Below, one piece after another: positions 11,716 through 20,174 of a DNA stretch of 64,000 bases; position 1 is the first letter of the stretch; each line of letters begins with the position of its first letter. The position numbers and the translations under genes were made by a program. Origin of the DNA: Alcanivorax borkumensis SK2 (lineage in GTDB: Bacteria > Pseudomonadota > Gammaproteobacteria > Pseudomonadales > Alcanivoracaceae). The stretch lies in assembly GCF_000009365.1 (NCBI RefSeq), contig NC_008260.1, positions 1,213,501 through 1,277,500 on the forward strand. The letters run 5' to 3'. Under the pieces are notes generated by a model, which had not been told where the DNA came from, searched no databases, and worked only from the letters and a program-made list of their open reading frames with translations.

Positions 11716-12266
11716 AACAAGCCGAGGCGCTGCTTACGTTACTGGAAAAAGCGGCCGATGATGAAACCGGCCTGCCGCCGGTGCATCAATGGAACCCGGA
11801 ACGTCATGCGGACATCGACATGCGTATCGCCCGGGACGGCACTTGGTTTTATCAAGATTCACCCATTGAGCGGCCCAGAATGGTGGCGCTTTTTTCAACT
11901 ATTATGTTGCGCGAAAAAGACGATTATTTTCTGATTACCCCGGTGGAAAAGTTACGTATTCAGGTCGATGATGCGCCGTTTGTTGCGACGCAAGTGCAGC
12001 AAGTAGAAGAAGGTGGCACCACAAAATTAGTGTTTACCACCAATGTGGGCAGCCATGTGGTTGCCGGAGACGACCATCCCCTCTGGGTTAACACCGATAG
12101 CGAGACCGGTGAGCCTTCCCCTTACCTGTGTGTGCGTGACAATCTGACGGCATTGATTGGGCGTTCAGCGTTTTATCAGTTGGTCGATTGGGCCGAGCAA
12201 CAGGGCGATATCCTGCAAGTACGCAGCAACGGTAAAACGTTCGCTCTGGGTAGCTTGGCAGATTAA
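11712..12266 (+). CDS. DUF1285 domain protein
   Basis: A 184-residue cytoplasmic protein of the DUF1285 family. Recognisable stretches are LPPVHQWNPERHADIDMRI, GTWFYQDSPIERPRMVALF, LREKDDYFLITPVEK and HPLWV. No signal peptide, membrane segment or catalytic motif is apparent. It overlaps the TetR gene by 4 bases and is probably translationally coupled to it. The family is widespread in proteobacteria and its role is not established. Confidence 0.85.
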   Translation: MKQAEALLTLLEKAADDETGLPPVHQWNPERHADIDMRIARDGTWFYQDSPIERPRMVALFSTIMLREKDDYFLITPVEKLRIQVDDAPFVATQVQQVEEGGTTKLVFTTNVGSHVVAGDDHPLWVNTDSETGEPSPYLCVRDNLTALIGRSAFYQLVDWAEQQGDILQVRSNGKTFALGSLAD

Positions 12267-12335
12267 CCGCTGACCTCTCGTGTAAACATTATCGGGTGAG
12301 CCCCGTAGCCAAATCTGATTACACCCCACTCTTGA

Positions 12336-12363
12336 CTGATCAGCGTAGTGTTACGCTGATCAG
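12336..12363. terminator. hairpin between convergent genes
   Basis: A perfect 12-bp stem, CTGATCAGCGTA (12336-12347) with TACGCTGATCAG (12352-12363), and a 4-base loop. It lies at the convergent 3' ends of the DUF1285 gene and the kinase gene, overlapping the kinase's last codons. No T-run follows on either side, so termination is plausible but not proven. Confidence 0.5.
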
Positions 12364-14046
12364 CAACAGCACAGCCAGTACGATTACGGCGCCTTTCCAC
12401 ATTCTTAATTGCTGGGTGTTAGTGTCTGCCACAGGTTTATTGCTACGAACGGGGCGGCGCAGAGCATCGCGAAATTCTGCTGCATCGGTAAAGCGGAGCT
12501 TAGGCTGCCGTTGTAGCGCAAGTTCTAGCACGTTGTTGATCCATAGCGGGATAAACGCGTTATGGCTTTGCAATGGAGGAAGGGGCAGGTGTGAGGCTTT
12601 TTCATAGCGACCTTGCCAAGGCAGGGTGCCCGTCAGCATTTCATGAATGATCACCGCGATGGAGAATAGATCGCTTTGCTCGCTTGGAGCTTCGCCTTCT
12701 GCCAGTTCTGGCGCGCTGTAATGCAGGGTGCCTAAAGGAATACTGGCGGCAGTTTGTTCCATTCCACGACAATGGCAGCTACCAAAGTCCACAATGCGCA
12801 CCAATCCAGTAGTGTCTACCATAATGTTATCTGGCTTCAGGTCACCATGAATCACATCGGCACGGTGTAGGGCACGCACCCCGTTGAGCAGTTGATCTGC
12901 TAAATATAGTTTTTCTTCAACCGGTGCGTCCGGGTGTTCCCTGAGCCACTGTTGCAGTGTCACACCGTCGATAAATTCCAGGTGTTGGTAAAGGCAGGAC
13001 GTATTTTCGGGTAGCGGCAAGGCGTGTAATAAATGCGGGTTGCGTAGCCGGTTACCCACCCAGCCTTCCATGACGAAGCGTTCCAGTGCATCACGATCAT
13101 CTTCCAGATTGATCGATGGTGTTTTCAGTACCGAGGCGTTGCCTTTCTTATCTTCCACCAGATAAAGGTGGCTGCGTACGCTGGCGTAAAGCTCACGCTT
13201 TACTGTAAAGCCGTCAATTTTAATGCCGGGGGAAAGCGGAGGGGGGAGTGGCAGGCTACCACGTTGTTTCAGCGCTTCATCGGCGCTGGCGTCCGGTAGC
13301 CCGTCAACATGTATTACCTGACAGCTTACGTTATCGTCGCTGCCGTTAGCCAACGCAGCTTGCACCAACGTTTTGGCAGCAAGTTCTGGTTGGTTGGTTT
13401 CGCGCAAAATGTTTTGCATCCGTGAACGGGCCAAGAAACCGTGTAAACCATCGCTGGACAAGAGATAAATATCGCCCACCTGTAAATCTACACTGCTGTA
13501 GTCCACGTCCAGACGAGTATCTCCTCCCATGGCGCGGGTGAGCACTTGCCGGTTTGCGCCGATTCGGCGGCTGTGATCGCGAGTCAGGCATTCTAGCCTG
13601 TTGTGACGCATGCGCCATACGCGGGAATCGCCAACCTGAAAAATGTGCGCGGTGCGCGAGCGTAAAATCAGCAAAGAAAGTGTACAGAGATGGCTGTCGC
13701 CAGCCAGTGTCTGGCGACATAACCAACGGTTCAGGGCTTCCAGTACACGTTGCGCAGAGCGCGGTACGCTCCATAACGATGGAGTGGCGTAGTAATCATT
13801 GATAAAACCCAGCACGCAGGACTCTGCTGCCTCTCGAGCGGCACCGGCACTGGATAGGCCGTCTGCCAGGGCTGCGACAATGCCTTTGGTGCGCAGCAGT
13901 GACCCTTCCGGTACCTGCATAGCCAAGGCATCTTGGTTGTGCAGCTTGGGGCCGCTGTCACTGAATTGCCCGATCCGTACGCGGGGGTGCAACTCGGGTT
14001 CGACCATGGTGTCGGCGTTGCCAGCGGGGCCGGTGGACACTTCCAT
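12340..14046 (-). CDS. PP2C phosphatase-Ser/Thr kinase fusion, membrane-anchored
   Basis: A 568-residue fusion. Residues about 20-240 are a PP2C-type phosphatase (SGPKLHNQDAL, ALADGLSSAGAAREAAE, FQVGDSRVWRM, LLSSDGL, DDNVSCQVI). Residues about 270-535 are a Hanks-type kinase with the catalytic loop VIHGDLKPDNIMVD (HGD instead of HRD), the metal motif VDFGS and the APE-like HYSAPELAEG. A single membrane segment (VIVLAVLLLISVTL) ends the protein, so both domains face the cytoplasm. Start ATG 14046 has AGGAG 7 bases upstream; an ATG 48 bases earlier lacks one. It lies 85 bases after the nitrate transporter in the same direction. P. aeruginosa, as I recall, has a similar kinase gene beside its nitrate assimilation genes, which suggests a role in that pathway. 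Substrates are unknown. Confidence 0.9.
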   Translation of the reverse strand: MEVSTGPAGNADTMVEPELHPRVRIGQFSDSGPKLHNQDALAMQVPEGSLLRTKGIVAALADGLSSAGAAREAAESCVLGFINDYYATPSLWSVPRSAQRVLEALNRWLCRQTLAGDSHLCTLSLLILRSRTAHIFQVGDSRVWRMRHNRLECLTRDHSRRIGANRQVLTRAMGGDTRLDVDYSSVDLQVGDIYLLSSDGLHGFLARSRMQNILRETNQPELAAKTLVQAALANGSDDNVSCQVIHVDGLPDASADEALKQRGSLPLPPPLSPGIKIDGFTVKRELYASVRSHLYLVEDKKGNASVLKTPSINLEDDRDALERFVMEGWVGNRLRNPHLLHALPLPENTSCLYQHLEFIDGVTLQQWLREHPDAPVEEKLYLADQLLNGVRALHRADVIHGDLKPDNIMVDTTGLVRIVDFGSCHCRGMEQTAASIPLGTLHYSAPELAEGEAPSEQSDLFSIAVIIHEMLTGTLPWQGRYEKASHLPLPPLQSHNAFIPLWINNVLELALQRQPKLRFTDAAEFRDALRRPVRSNKPVADTNTQQLRMWKGAVIVLAVLLLISVTLR

Positions 14047-14131
14047 TCTTGTGCTCCTATACCGATAGCGTGTTGTGAGCGGTGGTCCGAGCAAACAGGA
14101 GTTCCCGCGTGCCCGGACTCAAAGGGTGTCA

Positions 14132-15601
14132 TCAACTCACTTTGATGAGCTGCACTTCGCCTTTTTCATCAATTTCTGCAATGTGACCTTTGGGTTCATC
14201 TAGGAATTGTACGGCGGCCAAGGCAACGGCGGCACTGGCGGCAATGACCAGAAAGAAAGTAGACGGTTCCACGAAGGTCAGCACGGTAAGGAAAATCACC
14301 GCACCCGCATTGCCATAGGCGCCTACCATGCCGGCAATTTGGCCGGTGAGGCGACGTTTAATTAACGGTACGGTGGCGAAGACCGCGCCTTCGCCAGCTT
14401 GAACGAAGAAGGAACAGCACATGGTGGCAATAACGGCTAGGGCGATGGGCCAGGTGCCGGAGATCTGGCTCATCAGGCCATAACCTACCATCAACCCGCA
14501 CAACAGGATGGCCAAAGACTTTTTGCGGCCGAATTTGTCCGATACCCAGCCGCCGCCGGGCCGTGCAACCAGATTCATGAACGCATAACCGGATGCCAGC
14601 AGGCCAGCGGTAACCGCAGACAAGCTGAACGTATCACTGAAGAAAAGCGGCAGCATGGAAACCACCGCTAGTTCAGAGCCAAATGTCACCATGTAAGACA
14701 GGTCGAGAATGGCCACTTGTTTGAAACTGTAGCGATCGTGCTCGGCAACGCCTTCTTTCAAGTGGTCGCGATTCACGCGCCAGGCTTGGCCTAACTGCAC
14801 AATCGCAAGGCTGATAATCAACGCCGCCAGTAGAATTTGGGTAGTCCCCCCGAACAGATCAAGATTGGTTGGCCCAAGGCGCCAGACAATAACCAGCAGG
14901 GCAATATAAAGTGGCAGGCTCATCAAGAGATAAAAGAACAGATCTTTTCGCGTGCTGACTTCAAGAGCGCTGGCTTTCTTGGGTTTGAAGTAGGAGGAGC
15001 CAGCGGGAGTATTGCGGGCGAACCACAGGAAAAAGATACCGTATAGCATTGCTACCGCACCGGTGCTGGCAACGGCCCAGCGCCAGCCGTTTTCGCCCCC
15101 AAAAAGCATGGCGATGGTTGGTAAAGTAATCGCTGCTGCTGCAGAACCAAAGTTACCCCAGCCGCCATAAACGCCTTCTGCTAGGCCGACTTCCCGGGCA
15201 GGAAACCATTCACTAATCAGGCGAATGCCGACCACAAAGCCAGCGCCAACAAAGCCCATAAGCAAACGTGTAACGGCCAGTTGTTCAAAGGTAGTGGATA
15301 GGGCGAATGCCCAGCAGGGGAAGGCCGCCAGTATCAGCAGCAGACCAAACACCCGGCGTGGCCCGAAGCGATCGACCAGGGAGCCAATAACCACCCGGGC
15401 CGGGATGGTCAATGCCACGTTAAGGATCAACAATGCTTTGACCTGTTCCGCGCTCAAGTCGAAAGCCTCGCGAAGGTGCCCCATTAATGGGGCGTGGGAA
15501 AACCACACCACAAAGGTAATAAAGAAGGCAACCCAGCTTAGGTGCAGTAACCGTATACGAGGCTGGGACAGGTTCAATAGATTCAGGTTTTGAGCGCTCA
15601 T
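14132..15601 (-). CDS. nitrate/nitrite transporter, MFS (NNP family)
   Basis: A 489-residue 12-helix major facilitator for nitrate uptake. The nitrate-signature glycine motifs are visible as [17 protein letters not shown] and [16 protein letters not shown], and the MFS loop reads [11 protein letters not shown]. An insert rich in hydrophobic residues (about 225-290) between helices 6 and 7 resembles the longer NarK/NasA-type carriers. Start ATG 15601 has GGAGA 5 bases upstream; an ATG 15 bases earlier is a weaker choice. It is divergent from nirB and preceded by a -24/-12 element at 15642-15658. It corresponds to the gene called nasA or narK in other genomes; I leave the symbol blank to avoid confusion with the reductase. 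Confidence 0.93.
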   Translation of the reverse strand: MSAQNLNLLNLSQPRIRLLHLSWVAFFITFVVWFSHAPLMGHLREAFDLSAEQVKALLILNVALTIPARVVIGSLVDRFGPRRVFGLLLILAAFPCWAFALSTTFEQLAVTRLLMGFVGAGFVVGIRLISEWFPAREVGLAEGVYGGWGNFGSAAAAITLPTIAMLFGGENGWRWAVASTGAVAMLYGIFFLWFARNTPAGSSYFKPKKASALEVSTRKDLFFYLLMSLPLYIALLVIVWRLGPTNLDLFGGTTQILLAALIISLAIVQLGQAWRVNRDHLKEGVAEHDRYSFKQVAILDLSYMVTFGSELAVVSMLPLFFSDTFSLSAVTAGLLASGYAFMNLVARPGGGWVSDKFGRKKSLAILLCGLMVGYGLMSQISGTWPIALAVIATMCCSFFVQAGEGAVFATVPLIKRRLTGQIAGMVGAYGNAGAVIFLTVLTFVEPSTFFLVIAASAAVALAAVQFLDEPKGHIAEIDEKGEVQLIKVS

Positions 15602-15641
15602 GAAATCTCCATGCATGGGCGATTAACGATAAGAGAGCCTG

Positions 15642-15658
15642 AGCAACTCCTGTGCCAT
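15642..15658 (-). promoter_or_regulatory. sigma-54 promoter for the nitrate transporter
   Basis: On the minus strand the sequence ATGGCACAGGAGTTGCT matches the sigma-54 consensus YTGGCACGRNNNTTGCW in nearly every fixed position. GG of the -24 lies at 15656-15655 and GC of the -12 at 15644-15643, exactly 12 bases apart. Transcription would start near 15631, about 30 bases before the transporter ATG. Confidence 0.8.
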
Positions 15659-15752
15659 GTGATTAAGTTCATGTTTTTAATAGAGTATTTCTTGGTAGAG
15701 AGAGGCGATTAGAAAATATGTGCGCAAAAGGGGAGCGTTTTTGGGTCAATAC

Positions 15753-15785
15753 GGTGCACAAGAAAGTGCCTTTTTCTCGTGCACC
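15753..15785. promoter_or_regulatory. palindromic enhancer-like site, candidate NtrC binding region
   Basis: GGTGCAC (15753-15759) is repeated inverted as GTGCACC (15779-15785), and AGAAA (15761-15765) pairs with TTTCT (15773-15777); one mismatch interrupts the arms. An extra GTGC lies in the centre. The TGCAC/GTGCA halves are those of NtrC sites, though the spacing between halves is not the standard 7 bases. It lies about 125 bases from one predicted sigma-54 start and about 138 from the other, so one enhancer could serve both directions. Confidence 0.55.
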
Positions 15786-15866
15786 GGCGCATTAAAAGAA
15801 AGCAGGGCTTTTGTTATTACTTGATAAAAAAGGAAATAACCTTATTTATTTCAATGGGTTAGTTAG

Positions 15867-15883
15867 TTGGCATAAGGCTTGCT
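15867..15883 (+). promoter_or_regulatory. sigma-54 promoter for nirBD and the reductase genes
   Basis: TTGGCATAAGGCTTGCT matches YTGGCACGRNNNTTGCW with only the C and G of CACG changed. GG (15869-15870) and GC (15881-15882) have the required 12-base spacing. Transcription would begin near 15894, 30 bases before the nirB ATG. Confidence 0.78.
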
Positions 15884-15923
15884 GTAGTGGTGGTGTCAGT
15901 TACGCACCGCGAGGGTGAGCCTT

Positions 15924-18455
15924 ATGGCAAAGCAACAACTTCTTCTGATCGGCCACGGGATGGTCGGACAACGTTATCTAGAGTCTCTGGTAGCCCTGGG
16001 TGGCCGAGAGCACTTTGATATTACGGTACTGTGTGCCGAGCCGCTGCCGGCCTATGACCGAGTAGGGCTGACCAGTTATTTTTCCGGCAAGACCGCCGAC
16101 GACCTGTCGCTAGTGCCGGAAGGGTTTTTCGAAGAGCACGGCATCACGCTGAAACTTAACACCAAGGTCAACGCGATTGATCGCGCGGGCAAAACGGTCA
16201 CCACCAATACGGGTGAAACCCTGCCTTACGACAAGGTCGTGCTGGCCACCGGCTCCTATCCTTTCATCCCGCCGATTCCCGGCAACGACCGCGACAACTG
16301 CTTTGTGTACCGCACCATTGATGACCTGGATGCCATGATTGCTGCCAGCAAGAACGGCAAGGTGGGCGCCGTGGTCGGTGGAGGGTTGCTGGGTTTAGAA
16401 GCGGCTAAGGCGCTTCATGACTTGGGGCTTGAAACGCATGTGGTGGAATTCGCTCCCCGGCTGATGGCGGTGCAAGTGGATGATTTTGGCGGCGGCTTGC
16501 TGAAAGACAAGATTCAGGAGCTGGGTGTCACCGTGCACACTAGCACCGGTACACAAGATATTGTCGACGGTGAAACCTGCACTCATCGAATGAACTTCGG
16601 TGACGACAAGTATTTGGAAACCGATGTCATTGTTTTCTCCGCCGGGATCCGTCCTCAGGACGAATTGGGCAGGGCTTGTGAGCTGGCCATCGGCGAGCGC
16701 GGCGGCATTGTGGTCAATAACCAATGTGTCACTTCCGACGAGCATATTTATGCGATCGGTGAAGTGGCGCTATGGGAAGGGCGCATTTTCGGGCTGGTGG
16801 CGCCGGGTTACCAGATGGCAGAAGTGGCCGCAGAACATCTGATAGGAAAAGCAGAAAAGCAGTTTGCCGGTGCGGACATGAGCACCAAGCTGAAGCTGAT
16901 GGGCGTGGATGTGGCATCCATCGGAGATGCTCACGGCAGCACGCCGGGCTGCCGCAGTACCGTGTTTATGGATCAAACCGCGGGTATCTACAAAAAAGCG
17001 GTGATCAGCGCGTGTGGCAAGAAACTGTTGGGTGCGGTGTTGGTGGGTGATGCTGCCGATTACGGTAACTTGTTGCAACTTTGCCTGAATGAAATGGACT
17101 TGCCCGGTGATCCGGCGGCCCTGGTGGCACCGGTGTCGGACGGCGCGCCTCTGCTGGGCGCCGATGCATTGCCCGATTCGGCGCAGATTTGTTCCTGTAA
17201 TAACGTCTCCAAGGGCGACCTGTGTGCGGCCATCGACGATGGCGCCCAGACCGTGGGTGACTTGAAAGCTTGCACCAAGGCATCGGCTACCTGTGGGGGT
17301 TGCTCCGCGCTGGTGAAACAGGTGCTGGATAGTGAGCTGGAAAAACGCGGTGTGGAAGTGAACAACCATCTCTGCGAACACTTTCCGTATTCCCGTCAAG
17401 AAATCTATCACCTGGTACGCGTCGGCCAGATCACCACTTTTGATGCCTTTCTGGAAGCCCATGGTAGCGGCGATGGTTGTGACATCTGTAAACCGACCGT
17501 GGCCAACGTGCTGGCTTCCTGCTGGAACGACTGGGTGCTCAACAAACCCCATGCTGGCCTGCAGGACACCAATGATTACTTCCTTGGCAACATGCAGCGC
17601 GACGGCACGTATTCCATTGTGCCCCGGGTGGCCGGCGGTGAAATCACGCCGGACAAACTGATTGTGCTGGGCGAGGTGGCCAAGCAATACGATCTCTATA
17701 CCAAGATTACGGGTGGCCAGCGGGTGGACTTGTTCGGTGCCCGTGTGGAGCAGCTGCCGGAAATCTGGAAGATTTTGGTCGATGCCGGTTTTGAAACTGG
17801 GCACGCCTACGGTAAATCCCTGCGCACGGTGAAGTCCTGTGTGGGCTCTACCTGGTGTCGTTATGGGGTGAAAGATTCCGTGGGCACCGCTATTCAAGTG
17901 GAGGACCGCTACAAAGGCCTGCGTAGCCCGCACAAGATCAAAATGGCGGTGAGTGGCTGTACCCGCGAATGTGCAGAAGCTCAGAGCAAAGACGTGGGCG
18001 TAATTGCCACGGAGAAAGGCTGGAACCTGTATGTGTGCGGTAACGGGGGTATGCGCCCGCGCCATGCGGATCTGTTTGCCTCCGATCTCACCGATGAACA
18101 GCTGATTAAAACCATTGATCGTTTCTTGATGTTCTACATCAAAACAGCGGATCGTTTGCAGCGCACCAGTGTCTGGCTGGAAAACTTAGAAGGCGGGTTG
18201 GATTACCTGAAAGACGTGATCCTCAACGATTCCTTGGGCATGGGCGATGAGCTTGAAGCACAGATGCAACACGTGATCGAGACATACCAGTGTGAGTGGA
18301 AGTCCACCATCGAAAATCCCGAAGCGGTGAAACGTTTCAATCACTTTATCAATGATACCGCTGAAGCGGATGACAACCTGACCTACGTGCGTGAACGTGG
18401 CCAGCGACGTCCCGCCTACGAGCATGAACGTATCGAGCTGGTTGAGGAGGCGTAA
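15924..18455 (+). CDS. nirB: nitrite reductase [NAD(P)H] large subunit
   Basis: Assimilatory nitrite reductase large subunit, 843 residues, reducing nitrite to ammonium with NAD(P)H in the cytoplasm. In order: an N-terminal FAD/NAD(P)H reductase module with LIGHGMVGQRYLE and VVGGGLLGLEAAKAL (about 1-400); a BFD-like [2Fe-2S] module with CSCNN and TCGGC (from about residue 422); a ferredoxin-like half domain; and the siroheme/[4Fe-4S] domain with CVGSTWC (about 638) and GCTREC (about 678). The ATG at 15924 follows GAGGGTGAG and is preferred to a GTG 9 bases earlier. Three bases separate its stop from nirD. Confidence 0.97.
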   Translation: MAKQQLLLIGHGMVGQRYLESLVALGGREHFDITVLCAEPLPAYDRVGLTSYFSGKTADDLSLVPEGFFEEHGITLKLNTKVNAIDRAGKTVTTNTGETLPYDKVVLATGSYPFIPPIPGNDRDNCFVYRTIDDLDAMIAASKNGKVGAVVGGGLLGLEAAKALHDLGLETHVVEFAPRLMAVQVDDFGGGLLKDKIQELGVTVHTSTGTQDIVDGETCTHRMNFGDDKYLETDVIVFSAGIRPQDELGRACELAIGERGGIVVNNQCVTSDEHIYAIGEVALWEGRIFGLVAPGYQMAEVAAEHLIGKAEKQFAGADMSTKLKLMGVDVASIGDAHGSTPGCRSTVFMDQTAGIYKKAVISACGKKLLGAVLVGDAADYGNLLQLCLNEMDLPGDPAALVAPVSDGAPLLGADALPDSAQICSCNNVSKGDLCAAIDDGAQTVGDLKACTKASATCGGCSALVKQVLDSELEKRGVEVNNHLCEHFPYSRQEIYHLVRVGQITTFDAFLEAHGSGDGCDICKPTVANVLASCWNDWVLNKPHAGLQDTNDYFLGNMQRDGTYSIVPRVAGGEITPDKLIVLGEVAKQYDLYTKITGGQRVDLFGARVEQLPEIWKILVDAGFETGHAYGKSLRTVKSCVGSTWCRYGVKDSVGTAIQVEDRYKGLRSPHKIKMAVSGCTRECAEAQSKDVGVIATEKGWNLYVCGNGGMRPRHADLFASDLTDEQLIKTIDRFLMFYIKTADRLQRTSVWLENLEGGLDYLKDVILNDSLGMGDELEAQMQHVIETYQCEWKSTIENPEAVKRFNHFINDTAEADDNLTYVRERGQRRPAYEHERIELVEEA

Positions 18456-18458
18456 GCC

Positions 18459-18803
18459 ATGAACAATGCAGTAGCGGTTGAATGGAAAACAATCTGCAGC
18501 GTCGACGATGTGTTGCCCGGCACCGGAGTGGGAGTACGCCTGGCCACGGGGCAGGCGGCACTCTTTCGTACTAGGGACGGAAAGTTCTATGCGCTAGACA
18601 ACATGGACCCGTTTAGCCATGCCAACGTGATTAGCCGGGGCCTGCTGGGCTCGCTGGGTGACAAACGGGTGGTTGCCTCACCCCTCTATAAGCAGCACTT
18701 CGATTTGGAAACCGGGCAGTGCATCGAAGACGACAGCGTCAAGCTTAAGGTCTATCCGGTGCGCGTGGTCGGTGATGTGATTGAGCTGGCCACCTCGGCC
18801 TGA
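18459..18803 (+). CDS. nirD: nitrite reductase small subunit
   Basis: A 114-residue Rieske-fold partner of NirB. LATGQAALFRTRDGKFYALDNMDPFS and SPLYKQHFDLETGQCIEDD are typical. The two CxH/CxxH cluster-ligand pairs of true Rieske proteins are absent, as is usual for NirD, so it is structural or regulatory rather than redox-active. It lies directly after nirB and 25 bases before the next gene. Confidence 0.95.
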   Translation: MNNAVAVEWKTICSVDDVLPGTGVGVRLATGQAALFRTRDGKFYALDNMDPFSHANVISRGLLGSLGDKRVVASPLYKQHFDLETGQCIEDDSVKLKVYPVRVVGDVIELATSA

Positions 18804-18828
18804 AGCGAATCGAGAGGGTGATGCAGTA

Positions 18829-20124
18829 ATGAAACGACTGGTTGTAGTGGGTAACGGTATGGCGGCTTGCCGCTTACTGGAAGAGCTGACCCGCCTGGCA
18901 CCGGATCTGTATCAGATCACGGTGGTGGGGGATGAGCCCTTTGCCGGCTATAACCGGGTCATGTTGTCCCCCCTGTTGGGTGGTAGCACGGATGAAAATA
19001 CTATTACCACGCATCCTCACCAGTGGTATCGGGAGCGGAGTATTCGCCTGATCACCGGCACCCCCGTCGTGGCCATTCACCGCGGCCGCCGCCAGGTGGA
19101 AACCGCCGCCGGGCACGTGCTCGATTATGACCGGCTATTGCTGGCCACAGGGGCGGGGCCACGCCAGTTACCGGTGGACGGCGTTGGTTTGAAAGGCGTT
19201 GTCAGTTTTCGTGATCTGTATGACGTTCGACGCTTGTTATCGCTTTCGGCGGCACGGGTGGTGGTGGTCGGCGGCGGTTTTTTAGGGCTGGAAGCGGCAG
19301 ACGCTTTGGTGAAGCAGGGGCACGACGTCACCTTGGTACACAGCCGCGGGCACCTGCTCAACCAGCAGCTGGATGAGGCGGCTGGCCATCGCCTGCAGAA
19401 GGACCTGGAAGCCCGCGGGATCAAGTTCGTGATGCACGCGCGTACCCAGTCAATTGAAGGTTGTTCTGTTCAAAAAAAAGAGGATAAAAAAGGCTCAAGC
19501 AGCTACAGCTCCGACCGTGTGGCCGCAGTGCATCTGGCGGATGGCCAGCGTTTGCCGGCGGATTATGTGGTCCAGGCGGTGGGCATTGTGCCGCGGGCAG
19601 AGCTGGCCGCTCAGGCTGGCCTGACCGTAAATCAGGGAGTGCGAGTTGACGATACCCTGCAGACCTTTGATCCGGCCATCTACGCTATTGGTGAGTGTGT
19701 GGAGCACCGTGAACGTACCTTTGGCTTGGTTGCTCCGCTGTATGAACAGGCCTCGGTCTGCGCTAGCCACTTGGCGGAAATGGGTCATCGTCGTTATCTC
19801 TACGCCGACTCTGCCACCCGGCTGAAAATTTCCGGTATCGACCTGGTGTCCTGCGGGGATTTTCTCGGCGAGAAAAGGAATGAAATCGAACAGGGTGAGA
19901 CACTGCAATTGAGCTTGCCTGACAGTTATCGCCGCTTGCAAATTCGCGATAACCGTGTGGTCGGCATGGTTCTGTATGGCGATGTGTCTGACGCCCCGTT
20001 TTTCGAAACGTTATGGCGTGATAGCACTGATATTAGCGCCCTGCGCGAAACCCTGTTGCTGGGTGAGGCGTTCTGCAAGCGCCCCGGTGACAAGGGTGAT
20101 AATGCAGAGGGAGTGGCGGCGTGA
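18829..20124 (+). CDS. FAD/NAD(P)-dependent oxidoreductase of nitrate reduction (NasB-like)
   Basis: A 431-residue pyridine nucleotide-disulfide-type flavoprotein resembling the N-terminal module of NirB. It shows the FAD motif VVVGNGMAACRLLEEL, the NAD(P) motif VVVVGGGFLGLEAADAL and the FAD-binding YAIGECVEHRERTFGLVAPLY. Sitting between nirD and the nitrate reductase, it probably supplies electrons from NAD(P)H to that enzyme, as NasB/NasC proteins do. Oddly, residues about 214-228 form a Lys/Ser-rich insert (QKKEDKKGSSSYSSD) encoded by A-runs unlike the surrounding DNA. Start ATG 18829 is preferred to an in-frame ATG at 18781 that lies inside nirD. It overlaps or abuts nasA depending on the start chosen there. 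Confidence 0.88.
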   Translation: MKRLVVVGNGMAACRLLEELTRLAPDLYQITVVGDEPFAGYNRVMLSPLLGGSTDENTITTHPHQWYRERSIRLITGTPVVAIHRGRRQVETAAGHVLDYDRLLLATGAGPRQLPVDGVGLKGVVSFRDLYDVRRLLSLSAARVVVVGGGFLGLEAADALVKQGHDVTLVHSRGHLLNQQLDEAAGHRLQKDLEARGIKFVMHARTQSIEGCSVQKKEDKKGSSSYSSDRVAAVHLADGQRLPADYVVQAVGIVPRAELAAQAGLTVNQGVRVDDTLQTFDPAIYAIGECVEHRERTFGLVAPLYEQASVCASHLAEMGHRRYLYADSATRLKISGIDLVSCGDFLGEKRNEIEQGETLQLSLPDSYRRLQIRDNRVVGMVLYGDVSDAPFFETLWRDSTDISALRETLLLGEAFCKRPGDKGDNAEGVAA

Positions 20125-20174
20125 AGGCGGAAGTGGCAGCCGGCAATGTCGGAGAAAACCGTGCAGGAAAACAT

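Noticed and set aside
16770..18065. Long open frame of 431 codons on the minus strand opposite nirB
   Set aside because: It lies wholly inside nirB, whose clusters and motifs are unmistakable. The His/Gly/Thr-rich translation is typical of an antisense shadow in GC-rich DNA.
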